From assembly GCA_947069175.1 (NCBI GenBank), contig CAMTDV010000022.1, positions 40,405,027 through 40,469,026 on the forward strand: 64,000 bases of DNA. The letters are read 5' to 3'. The stretch's first letter is position 1. The number at the start of each line of letters is the position of its first letter. Below are positions 1-9,480 of the stretch, in pieces. The notes beneath the pieces are model-generated. The model had not been told where the DNA came from, did not search any database, and was given only the letters and a program-made list of their open reading frames with translations. Source of the stretch: Scalesia atractyloides (taxonomy: Eukaryota; Streptophyta; Magnoliopsida; Asterales; Asteraceae). The position numbers and the translations under genes were made by a program.

Positions 1-1866
1 GTGAGGTTGTCAAGCCTAATAGCACTATCAACTAATACCCCGTTGCCTCAAAGGCAACTAGTTCGGTAGTAAGTAGGGACTTTCATAATAGTGTTGAGTT
101 TATTAACTAATATCGAAATTAAACTACGACAGTTGTAGAAGGTATTCCTCCAAGGAATAGTAGTTTGTCCCCCTGGGACGCATGCTTGTGAAAGTGTAGT
201 GAACTCACCTTAGTTTGCTCGGTAATGTTAACATGCCTTTACGCGTTAAGTAAGTGTTAGGTCCGTTACACTCGACCTAGTGTACGTTTAAATGTGATTA
301 TGTATACAAGTAGAGTGTTTACAATACCCTATGTGCCCAAACAACTCAGTATTTTAGTGACCATGTTAATACGTTTATTTACAACATCACACAACTTACA
401 TATACATAATTTGAAACAGTTAAACACACATATATATTTCATGGTTCATTAAACTCGAGCATAGCATAGCTTGGCATGTTTATCTACCCATAAACTCGGA
501 CCATAACCATGTACTCACATAAATCCGGACAAGTACATAAGCATGTTCAGACTCCCTTTAATAGGCATAGGTAAATTTGGACCATAGGTCACTGTATTAA
601 ACTCAGACTAAACTCCAGCTTAAATTCGGAAACATGAAGTTCTCCTATACCTGGATTCATTCCCATCTTTACTTATATTTGGACAACTAAGACATATATT
701 ATATATATATATATATATATATCCAATTGTAAACCTATATACGGACTCATAACTTATAAAATTCCACATATTCGGACCCATCAAAGAACTACCAAACTCA
801 GACATCATGGATTCTCATGTAAATCCGGATCCCTCCCTTGTTCCCTTATCAAACTCGGACTACTCTAACATACATACAAACTCGAACCCCATACATTCAT
901 ATAAACTCGGACTAGTACCAACCCTTTATATATTTGGACAATCTAGATCATACACTAAATCTCGATTTCCTATAACATTTAGCAAATTCAGACACCCTTG
1001 ATTATTGTTAAACTCGGTCACAAGTTTGTTTAGTAAACTTGGAAAAACAACAAGCTCGGATTCTGAGTTTATGAGAAACTTGGACTTTGTGACTTCACAA
1101 AGTCGAATCATTAGCAATCGCGTAGAACAAACACAGAATAAGCAAATCTTTCAATGTAACAATTACAATTTGCAGTTCTATGATCAAAACCCTAACCCGC
1201 AGTAATCAACAACAGTTATCAATTCTAGCATATCAATTGTATCCTAGAATCAAGCAACCAATTACATAATCATTCACAAACTATTGTACAATCAATCAGA
1301 ATGATTAACTAAACACAGAACCATTGTTTGGAGGACTAGGGTTTGCATGAAATCAAAAAAAGTAGAGATAATAACGTACAATCACAAAGCAATTACCTTA
1401 GGTTGATTGCAGAAGGATTGAAATATCAAGATTGATTTATATGAAACTTGTGTAGCCAGGAATGGTTAGAGATGATGATCAGGGAAATGCTGATTATGGA
1501 TTGCCGTAACTTGGATTATGAGGAATGATTAGGGTTGTAGGAGTTTTATTCCATTTTCAATATTAGCTCTAAGCACCCCTAACTTTGCAACTTTCATACA
1601 AAGCGCAGAACAACTTGTAATTAAAATTAAAGTATATAACTCATGTATTTTTCATGTAGCACATAAGTTTCGTATAACCGCCTGTTTATAAATATTATTC
1701 GTGTTAGTCACCAATGTTCGAGAGTTATCATGTGTGTTCCAATAATTCCCCAAATTACCAAAGTAGACTCATTTAACTAACCCTAGTTAAATACAGTACT
1801 ATGCATGTATGTTTAAATTAACCGCGGTTAGGTTAAAGTGGTAACCTGAAGTTGCGGTTTGTCACA
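1..1866 (-). repeat. LTR of gypsy element B (3' LTR in element orientation, partial)
   Basis: It starts (minus strand) with TGTGACA at 1866, directly after a G-rich PPT (read on plus as tatccccaac), and is cut by the window start. Position 1 corresponds to about 18811 in the other LTR, so roughly 0.5 kb of its distal end is missing. It holds a (TA)n run near 691-722 and, between about 440 and 1100, some 25 dispersed variants of the decamer AAACTCGGAC. ORFs of 60-66 codons called here on both strands follow that repeat and are not genes. Confidence 0.85.
691..722. repeat. (TA)n microsatellite
   Basis: A TA dinucleotide tract inside the element B LTR. A shorter version is at 19448-19468 in the sister LTR, and similar runs occur at 37851-37875 and 61157-61182. 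Confidence 0.9.
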
Positions 1867-2073
1867 TATCCCCAACTTGAACGAAATTTTGTCCTGAAAT
1901 TTGATAACCAGTCACGGAGAAGTGAAAAGATAAGTTAAGATGACTGTGGGTTTTCCTTGGGTACCACATCTTCCCCAACTTGAAAGGGAATTTTGTTCCG
2001 AAATTCTCTTATCGCTTCCGTGCTAGGTTCAGCTGTTTTGAATAAGTGGAGGTACGTGATCATTATCTAGTCC
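1867..2073 (-). other. Element B 3' untranslated region and PPT
   Basis: Non-coding sequence between the integrase remnant and the LTR. It contains two G-rich blocks on the minus strand (plus: atccccaactt at 1867-1880 and again near 1971-1982), so the polypurine tract appears twice about 100 bp apart. Only one abuts the LTR and would prime plus-strand synthesis. Confidence 0.6.
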
Positions 2074-2444
2074 TCACGTTCCCATGTGAACTCCGGTCCA
2101 CGTCTTGAGTTCCAACGAAGTCATGATAGGAATTCGACTTTGTTTACAGACTTCGACTTCCTGGTCCATAATTTCGACAGGTTCCTCGATGAATTGCAAC
2201 TTATCATCGATCTTTAGTTCTTTGAAAGGAACTACAAGCGTTTTGTCTGACAAACACTTATTTATGTTGGATGCGTGGAAAACATTGTGTATGTTACCAA
2301 GTTCTTCAGGTAGATCAATTTTGTAAGCCACCTTACCGATCATTTCCAAAATGATGAATGACCCCACGTAACGCGGATTGAGCTTGCCTCGTTTCCAAAA
2401 CGAACCACGCCCTTCCAGGTTGATACTCTCAATAGGACATGATC
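2074..2444 (-). pseudogene. Integrase C-terminal fragment of element B (left piece)
   Basis: The minus-strand reading contains the conserved post-catalytic IN segment: KLNPRYVG, IGKVAY, HNVFHAS, KCLSD and PVEIMD. This part of IN binds DNA or directs targeting in chromoviruses. The frame breaks after RIPI, where sister copies continue with a WN-RGPEF motif. The upstream part of the same frame (A-VGDHV then LLRVS) runs to 2444 and continues at 13755 beyond element A. It is the 3' end of the pol polyprotein; no catalytic residues lie in this piece. Confidence 0.8.
2440..2444. repeat. Target-site duplication of element A (left copy, TGATC)
   Basis: TGATC lies directly before the LTR start TGTGACATCC and is repeated at 13750-13754 directly after the LTR end GTGTGACA. 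A 5-bp duplication is the standard mark of Ty3/gypsy integration. Confidence 0.9.
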
Positions 2445-2832
2445 TGTGACATCCCGGTTTTTCAGGTATCTTAAACGCACTACTTCACGGTTATTCATTC
2501 CTACGCTAATTTGATTCGGAGAATTAAATTACACGCTCGAAATAACTACGCTAACTTTGTGAACTTATCGAGTGAATTACGTGCTATGTGTTATTAGACG
2601 TTTATAAGTTTTGTGAGTTATTATATCATGTTTTGATTTCGTGATTGTTAGTTTATAAAAAAATATATATTAAATAATTAGCCGAACCGAACTGAGCCGC
2701 GAAACGTGTCGACCTCACTTCCTTGTGGCCCAAGTAACTAGCCTAAACATGAGGCCCAAGTTACCCACCCAAACCCCCTTGTGCGGCCGCAAATCACCCC
2801 ACCCTTTCTCCTTTTCTTTTTTCCCTTGTTTG

Positions 2833-2840
2833 TATAAATA
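2833..2840 (+). promoter_or_regulatory. TATA box of element A 5' LTR promoter
   Basis: TATAAATA about 390 bp into the LTR, followed 25-35 bp downstream by the likely transcription start and a C/T-rich leader. The same motif is at 11426-11433 in the 3' LTR. Confidence 0.7.
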
Positions 2841-3677
2841 GGCATGCATGTATGTGTTATGTTTCAAAAAAAAAAAAACAAACCTAAACCCTAGCTTCAA
2901 AGAGCCGACGGCAGCCCTCTCTCTCCCTCCTTCTCTCGATCGCAACTTCGTCCAAAACCCGAAGTGATTCCAATCTCGTTCCCGGTTCGTTAATCTTCAT
3001 CGTTGCAAGGTTAGGGTTTTTATTGTTTCGCAAATCACATTAGGGTTTATGAATTCTTGATCATGCTTGTATGTAATGGTAGAATCATTGTTATGAAAGT
3101 GTTATGATGTTTAATTCGATTAATTGTGCGAGTTTTGCGATTATGATGTTAGTTGGATACAAGAATCATAAGCTGCGTTTTGTGATAAAAATCATGTTAT
3201 ATGATTAGGGTTTGCATGAGTATGATGTACATGATGATATGTGACTAACAAATCTGTTCTTGATCATTTATATTTAACGTCTCGATCGTTTAAGCGTGTT
3301 CTATTGCGATAAAAGTCGAAAACAAGTTGCTGAATGGTGTTTACAGCCAACTTCAATTGGCTGTAACTTGGTTATTATTTATCGAAAAGTGGATTTTCTG
3401 AAGCCTAAAACGTATATTTTTGAAAAACCCTTCTAATGGCACTAGATTCATATTTTTCTGAGGTCGTTTTATATTTTTAAGTGGTCGTTTAAGTGCAGTA
3501 ACTGAAGCTGTGTAAATTCTGAAAATTTGTTAGTTGTTTATCGAGTCGGATCTCAAAATCTGTAGAGGGTTGGGTCACGAAATTTGTACAGAAACTGGAG
3601 ACGGAAATTTCCGGGAAACTCCCACTGGAATTTTGTTAATTGGATGAACGATGTTTTTAAATAATTTCTCCCGTGGA

Positions 3678-3709
3678 CTGCAGTCAGAAAGCGACGAATC
3701 TGACTGCAG
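3678..3709 (+). other. Perfect stem-loop in LTR (11-bp arms)
   Basis: CTGCAGTCAGA, a 10-nt loop (AAGCGACGAA), then TCTGACTGCAG. The same structure is at 12258-12289, 23329-23360, 30897-30928 and, with one arm mismatch, 39355-39386. The loop is unchanged in all copies. Confidence 0.85.
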
Positions 3710-4593
3710 CCTAGTATATAAATGTTTATGAATAATCGGTAAAGTGTTAGGACTTGAAAAATTTACATAAAATTCTACAGTTTAGTTGACACCTTCTGTA
3801 AAAAATTGGAATTTTTAGAATGTTGGAACTATTTTATAAAAATCCTCGAAAACAGCCTAGTTATGAGTGTACAAGCTGAAACTTGATAACTTGCGAATAT
3901 GTGTACCAAAATGTTGTATGAGTTGATTTGTGTTCAGGATAAGTTGGTTTGATCACTATTTTGGTATGATAATACTTTGCATGCATGATTGTGTTTTCGA
4001 ATTTGTTATCATGTGTGCCGCATTGTGTGTTAGTTATGTGTAGGGTTTGTATCAGTGTGTTCACACACTAACTTTAAATCGATTGACTTGTTTGGACGCA
4101 ATTAGCGGTCCTATCATTTGCTACTTCTGTGTTACACTAACCGAGCAATTAAAGGTGAGTTCACGGCCCCTATTTTTATCCGGTTTTTAAACAACAGGGG
4201 GAGAGACATGTATACACTCTATAACTCTATCTTTTTACGTTATGCGAAATTAACGTCGTTAAACTACTCGGTAACTAAGTTAATGTTAATGTACGTTATG
4301 GTCATTAAGCAGCTATATCACGGAAGTCCTCGACAAACTCTCGGATCGTTAGTATTGGGTTAGATAGCGGGGAAATTATAAGTAGTACTACTGGGCCCGA
4401 CGAGCCCCACCCGAGCTAGTCGCGCTAGCCGATCGGGTATGGTCAACGGGTGAATAATTTGGCCTAACTTTCGCCATGGTCAGTGATAGGCCTGGCAACA
4501 CGGAGGCACAACAGTCAGCTTCGATCGCAAACATTTATGTGATTTAACTTTAGGCTCGCTACCTACATGTTAACATTGAACTTAATTACGAAA

Positions 4594-4738
4594 CAACAAT
4601 ATTATTCCGGGTTAGGAATAATGGAACCAACAACAATATTATTCCGGGTTAGGAATAATGGAACCAACATCATTATTATTCCGGGTTAGGAATAATGGAA
4701 CTATATCGTTATTCCGGGTTAGGGATAATGGGGGAAAC
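4594..4738 (+). repeat. Tandem hairpin-forming repeats in LTR (four units)
   Basis: Four units of about 37 bp, each with ATTATTCC, a GGGTTA loop and GGAATAAT, joined by GGAACCAACA-like spacers; the last unit is diverged. A matching array is at about 13176-13315. The LTR at 22129-24403 and the LTRs of element D have only two units, so copy number varies within the family. Confidence 0.85.
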
Positions 4739-5172
4739 AAACTTTTAACCGAACTAATGAACTTATAAAAACCTGTGAACTCACTCTTCTTTAATGTTGA
4801 CAAGTGTTTCTTTACATGTTTCTCAGGACGCTAGGAGCTCTAGGTACACTCACTTGCATTGATCAAGACATCTTTTATCGAGTCTCATTTACGAATATTG
4901 TTTGGGTTTTCTTTAGTTTTGGCGTTTGTGTTGGCGCCCGTTACTTTACTTTACGTTAATGCTTCCGCTCAACTTTAAAACTAATGCTTCCGCTAAACTT
5001 TGAAACCAAACTAAGGTAATCTGAAAATAACTATGAATAGGTAAACAAATAATTTTTGGAAAACGTATAAACGAATCATATAGAGTCGTTCGATGTTACT
5101 AGTTCAGATTCTGGTTTGTTTACACGCCTCGCGGTAAAACTCCGCAAGTGGAAATTTGAGGGTGTGATAGAT

Positions 5173-5185
5173 TGGTATTAGAGCC
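5173..5185 (+). other. Primer binding site (tRNA-iMet type) of element A
   Basis: TGGTATTAGAGCC lies 3 bp after the LTR end. It matches the plant initiator-Met tRNA 3' end complement (TGGTATCAGAGCC) with one mismatch. Confidence 0.85.
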
Positions 5186-5373
5186 TCTAGCTATAGAGAA
5201 CCAGGTTTGCATTAAAAGTAGACCTAAATTATAGCTGATTACACGACACTAGACTTAGTTTGGCACTGAACTGTGATATCTTGTTATGTGTTGCACTACA
5301 ACTGTGTTATGTAAAATATAAATGCATATTGTGATGAACGCAACTCGTAACTAACTACACAACCCAACAGGCA

Positions 5374-5988
5374 ATGTCATCATCATCATCGGATAAACCT
5401 TTACAACCAAGGGCACCGGGGAAGGCACCTATGGTCGAACCCTCACCACCTCATGGCGTAGAGACACGCTCAGCTGCTAGGAAAAGACTCGCTCTAGGAG
5501 GGGAGTAGTCCTCACGCCCGACCACCGCTATACTGGTCGAACCGGTTAACTCGTTAGAAGTAGGGGACGACCTACTTAGAGATATGATAAGAAAACAACA
5601 GGAACAACTAGAGAGAATGCAGGAAACTATCCTAGCACAGGGATGGATGATACGACAATTAACGGGTAAGACTGGGGAGCTCGAGGAAGAGCAATATGAG
5701 AATAAGATAGCTCGTAACACTTTAGCTAAAGATCTTCGTGCTGAGCAGCTGAGGGCTGACTGGCTCGAAGGCAGAGTTCTTGAGTCCAGCTGGAGAATTC
5801 AAGAACTGGAACAGAATCAGGCACCTGTACCGGTACCCGCACCAGCACCGGCCCCTCCAGCGTCGGTAGAGGAAAAAGAGGAGGATCCAGAGGAGGATCC
5901 GGAGGAAGACCCGGCTGAAGAAGCTGGAAACGCCACGGAGGATGACGGCAACGATAGCGATTTGGGAGATGGAGACGTAGAAGACTGA
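5374..5988 (+). pseudogene. Extra 5' ORF: acidic coiled-coil protein upstream of gag (element A)
   Basis: An ATG followed by four TCA serine codons opens a frame that ends at 5988 (about 204 codons), broken only by a TAG at 5506-5508. The D copy reads TCG there, so one base change made the stop. Regions: Ser-rich N-terminus; a charged stretch from about residue 70 to 150 rich in Q/E/L/R (QQEQLERMQ, LEEEQYENK) that looks like a coiled coil; a Pro-Ala tract; and a Glu/Asp-rich tail with EEDPEEDPEED repeats ending DGDVED. It sits between PBS and gag, where standard Ty3/gypsy elements have no gene. The D element carries the same ORF at 37164-37806. I do not know its function. A captured host fragment or an accessory RNA/capsid cofactor are possibilities. 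Confidence 0.7.
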
Positions 5989-6359
5989 CTCGTCTCGCTT
6001 ATCCCTTTTGTTTCCTTTAGTCTATTTACTTTCTACTTATGTTTGAACTTGAAATTTTATAGTTAAACTGATATGTTTGGTTGGCATTTTGTGAGACGTT
6101 GAAATCTTATTTAATCGAATATTCCTTTTGATTATTTAATTTATTTGGGTTGACATAATTTGAGGGATTATTTAAGTATGGAGTAGGATAACTATATTGG
6201 ATATATATACTTATCGGTGTGTGTTTTATGTTGTCTTGCGAAGATCTAAAATAGCAACTGGACGTCGCGGAAACCTCAACATGACACCCGAAGAATTGGC
6301 CGCAATGATCCAAGAACACGTGAATGCTGCTCTGGCAGGTGTTCAAAACCCACCAGCAG

Positions 6360-6442
6360 GTAACCATTATTAAATTTTCATGGGAAAATCTAATAGTTGG
6401 ACTAGTAGACTTTCTCGCTGACTACCTATCCTCTATCAGCAG
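6360..6442 (+). other. Apparent 83-bp spliceosomal intron in gag
   Basis: Donor CAG|GTAACC and acceptor ATCAGCAG|GAGG. The sequence is AT-rich with an in-frame TAA soon after the donor, so the unspliced frame stops. Removal gives a phase-1 junction that keeps gag open. Element D has the same-length segment at 36714-36796 with a different acceptor triplet (CTCAG). Confidence 0.65.
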
Positions 6443-7399
6443 GAGGGGGTCTTAACCCCTACAAGATGTTCCTCGATGCGAAACCGAGCAAATTCACGGG
6501 TGCAGAAGGACCCATAGAACTGGTCCGTTGGATTGAAAAGTCCGAATCGGTGTTCGAGATGTGCAATTGCCTTGAGGCCAACAAGGTCAAGTATGCTGCC
6601 TCAACGTTGGAGGATGGGGCACTAACTTGGTGGAACGCACAAGTCCAAACGCGTGGACTTATTGCTGCAAACGCAATGGCCTGGGCCGAATTTAAGGCCC
6701 TAATCAAAGAGGAGTACTGTCCGCGGGACAGAGTTCAGCAGTTGGAGCAAGCACTATGGAACCATAAGATGGTAGGATCTGAAAATGAAGCGTACACGGC
6801 GAAACATCACGATCTGGTGTTCCTATGCCCCGATCTGGCCAACACCGTTGAAAAACGACTCGAGTTTTACCTTGGGGGTCTGGTCCCCGAGATCCAGGGC
6901 ATGGTAATGGCTAGCAACCCTGCGACTGAGCATCAAGCGATCAGGCTGGCGCATAAACTCACCGATAAGGCGGTGGAAAAAAAGAAGTTGCCATCTCGGG
7001 GTGTAACTGAAGTTGTCCCTGATAATAGAAGAAAATTTGAAGACTCGCCTGCACGACAGTCTTCGCCAGCCCATCCACAACAAGGGAACCAGAAACGGTT
7101 CAACAATTTCAACAGCAATCGGGGCCACAATAATCAGTCCGCCAACAACACCCAGAACACCAGCAGCTATGTGGGTCGTAAGCCGCAATGTAATCGTTGT
7201 AACCTCCATCATCATGGCCCTTGCGCCGGAAATCGCTGCCAACGATGTGGCAAAGTGGGACACGCGGCAAAGAATTGTCGCGGGGAAATCATGTCCCGAC
7301 AAAATCAGAATCAGCACCAGGGTCAGTAGCAAGGTATTAACCGGGGGTGCTATCAGTGTGGTAGCACTGCCCACTTCAAACGAGACTGCCCACAGCTTC

Positions 7400-7484
7400 G
7401 CAACAACAACAACAATGGTGGGAACAACAACAACCACAACAACCACAACAACAACAATAACAACAACAACAATGGAAATGGTGG
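7400..7484 (+). repeat. AAC-rich microsatellite coding poly-Asn in gag/PR linker
   Basis: AAC/AAT-rich tract between the second zinc knuckle and protease. Counterparts as GTT runs occur at about 35700-35757 (element D) and 16677-16722 (element B). Long ORFs in the other frames here, such as 6823-7446 minus and 7353-7688 minus, are shadows of this tract. Confidence 0.85.
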
Positions 7485-7548
7485 CACAGGAGGTGCCAAA
7501 GGTCGTGCATTTACGCTAGGCCGCGGAGAGGCCAGAAACGACTCGAAC

Positions 7549-8030
7549 GTGGTCACCGGTAAGTTTCCCCTTAACGAACATTTTGCTACTGTACTTTTTG
7601 ATATGGGTGCGGATAGGAGTTTTATATCTGAGTCTTTTAGGAAGAACCTAAGTCTCACGCCTAAACCCCTAGAGACCCCTTGCGTCATAGAACTAGCCGA
7701 TGGTAAATCTGTAGATGTGACCCATTTAGTAACCGGTTGCCAACTTAAACTCGCGGGTCACACCTTTACCATTGATCTGATGACAACTAACCTGGTTAGT
7801 TTTGACGTAGTAGCCGGAATGGACTGGCTATCCGACGTCCGAGCTGAAGTCCACTGCTTCGAGAAATCTATCCATATTCCGCTCTCTAACGATGAAGTCT
7901 TGATGGTGCAAGGCGAGAAGGCAGGCGCCGTCACAAACATCATCTCTTACATGCAAGCTCAGAAGTATCTTCGGAGGAAGAACTCCTTCGCTTTGCTCGC
8001 ACTGGTCACCGAGCAGCCTAAGGACGAGAA
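7549..8030 (+). pseudogene. Aspartic protease (PR) domain of element A
   Basis: Same frame as gag. The retropepsin active site reads LFDMGADRSF, so the usual D-T/S-G-A has Met in place of Thr/Ser; element D retains DTGA. Downstream are a hydrophobic ILxxG-equivalent region and GMDWL. PR cleaves the Gag-Pol polyprotein inside the particle. The substitution next to the catalytic Asp probably abolishes or weakens activity. The frame stays open into RT until TAA at 8191. Confidence 0.85.
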
Positions 8031-8756
8031 GCGTATAGAAGATATCCCCGTCGTCCGTGACTTTTCCGATGTTTTTCCAGAGGAGTTACCTGGTCTTCCA
8101 CCACATCGACAAGTAGAGTTTGAAATCGAATTGGCGAACCATGCAACTCCTATCACCAAGGCCCCGTACCGCCTGGCTCCAGCAGAGCTGTAAGAGCTGT
8201 CTACCCAACTTCAGGAATTGTTAGAAAAATGATTTATCCGACCCAGTACTTCGCCATGGGGAGCTCCGGTCCTTTTTGTCAAGAAGAAGGACGGGACCAT
8301 CCGCATGTGCATCGACTACAGGGAACTCAATAAGGTTACCGTCAAGAACCGATACCCATTACCTCGCATCGACGATCTCTTCGACCAGCTTCAAGGGTCA
8401 AGCTATTACTCCAAGATTGATCTACGGTCCGGTTATCACCAGTTACGCGTCAGGGAGGAGGATATCTCTAAGACGGCATTTCGTACTCGGTATGGCCATT
8501 ATGAGTTCTTGGTCATGCCCTTCGGTCTCACCAATGCACCCGCGGTGTTCATGGACCTCATGAACCGCGTGTGTAAACCGTATCTCGACAAGTTTGTCAT
8601 TGTGTTCATCGATGACATACTCATCTACTCTAAAGGTGAAGAAGAACATGCTGAACATCTACAATTACTGCTGGATTTACTTCAATAGGAGAAACTATAT
8701 GCCAAGCTTTCAAAGTGTGATTTCTGGATTCAGGAAGTTCAGTTCCTCGGCATATT
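8031..8756 (+). pseudogene. Reverse transcriptase (RT) domain of element A
   Basis: Motifs in order: FPEELPGLPP, APYRLAP, SPWGAPVLFVKKKDG, MCIDYRELN, RYPLPRIDDLFD, KIDLRSGYHQ, FLVMPFGLTNAP and the catalytic FIDDILIYSK. The two Asp of the metal-binding motif are present. The frame is broken by TAA at 8191, TGA at about 8230, TAG at 8686-8688 and a one-base loss at about 8750 (FLG-H to IVNEKG). The TAG at 8686 is shared with element D. RT copies the element RNA into cDNA in the particle. Confidence 0.9.
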
Positions 8757-9480
8757 GTGAATGAAAAAGGTATCCACGTTGATCCCGCCAAGATCGATGC
8801 TATCAAGAACTGGGAAGCACCCAGGACACCAACAGAGATCCGCCAATTTTTGGGTTTGGCTGGTTACTACAGACGTTTCATCAAGGGATTTTCAAAGATC
8901 GCGCAACCGCTTACCACCCTCACCCAGAAAGGCACCAAGTATGCTTGGGGTGACAAGCAGGAAGCGGCATTTCAATTGATGAAGCAGAAACTTTGCAGTG
9001 CACCCATTTTGTCCTTGCCGAAAGGGACTGATGATTTTGTGGTATATTGTGATGCTTCCATTCAGGGGTTGGGATGCGTACTCATGCAACGTGATAAGGT
9101 CATCGCGTATGCGTCCGACAATTGAAGGTTCACGAGAAAACTACACAACACATGACCTGGAATTCGGAGCAGTGGTGTTTGCGCTTAAGATTTGGAGACA
9201 CTACCTATATGGAACAAAGTGCACAATCTATACAGATCACAAGAGCCTCCAGCATATCTTTGACCAGAAGGAGTTGAACATGCGACAGCGTCGCTGGTCG
9301 AACTTCTGAACGATTATGAATGTGCATTCGGTATCACCCGGGTAAAGCTAACGTGGTAGCTGATGCCCTCAGTAGGAAGGAGCACTTGAAACCTCGTCGG
9401 ATACGAGCACTACAGTTCACCATTCATTCGGGGTTACCCGAACAGATACGCGACGCGCAGTTAGAAGCAGTTAAGGAAGA
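8757..9480 (+). pseudogene. RT connection and RNase H domain of element A
   Basis: It begins with the thumb/connection (VDPAKIDAI, RQFLGLAGYYRRFI, PLTTLTQKG) and then RNase H: VYCDAS (first catalytic Asp), GLGCVLMQ, IAYAS, TTHDLE, RHYLYGTKC, YTDHKSL (second Asp), ADALSRKE. One-base losses at about 9115, 9135, 9295 and 9330 scatter this over three frames. RNase H removes template RNA and leaves the PPT primer. Confidence 0.87.

Larger units (their letters stand above)
3010..4826 (+). other. Possible leader intron inside the 5' LTR
   Basis: The donor-like site AAG|GTTAGG at 3010 follows a C/T-rich leader typical of plant 5' UTR exon 1. The acceptor-like site, a T-rich stretch then CTCAG, ends at 4826. 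Both motifs recur in the 3' LTR and in the truncated LTR 22129-24403. No ORF of note lies between. This is inference from splice-site pattern only. Confidence 0.35.
2445..5169 (+). repeat. 5' LTR of element A
   Basis: It runs from TGTGACATCC to GTGTGATA (the other LTR ends GTGTGACA) and is nearly identical to 11038-13749 (about 97-98% by eye). It contains a TATA box (2833-2840), an A-run near 2867, a C/T-rich leader, a perfect 11-bp-arm hairpin (3678-3709) and tandem hairpin repeats (4594-4738). The short U3 (about 400 bp) and very long transcribed part (about 2.3 kb) suggest a long leader, possibly spliced. Confidence 0.93.
6251..7548 (+). pseudogene. gag: gag (capsid/nucleocapsid) of element A, spliced structure
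   Basis: Exon 1 (6251-6359) encodes a short N-terminus (a GNLNM, EELAA, HVNAALAG pattern); exon 2 starts at 6443. Joining them at the GT-AG sites keeps the frame into LNPYKMFLDAKPSKF and the capsid region (PIELVRWIEKSE, YAASTLEDGALTWWN), then a zinc knuckle (CQRCGKVGHAAKNC), a second knuckle (CYQCGSTAHFKRDC) and a poly-Asn tract. The start codon is ATA where the D copy has ATG, and a TAG at 7327-7329 separates the two knuckles. Gag would form the virus-like particle and bind the RNA. A 287-codon ORF from an internal Met (6466) is the longest intact part. Confidence 0.88.

Noticed and set aside
2875..2895. Telomere-like CCTAAACCCTAG in LTR
   Set aside because: One to two units only, repeated at the same place in every LTR copy; a promoter-proximal leader motif, not telomeric DNA.
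6823..7688. Long ORFs (207, 168 and 111 codons) on both strands overlapping gag and PR
   Set aside because: They come from the AAC/GTT-rich tract and gag coding sequence read in other frames, giving poly-Thr, poly-Val and poly-Leu products; the gag frame explains the region.
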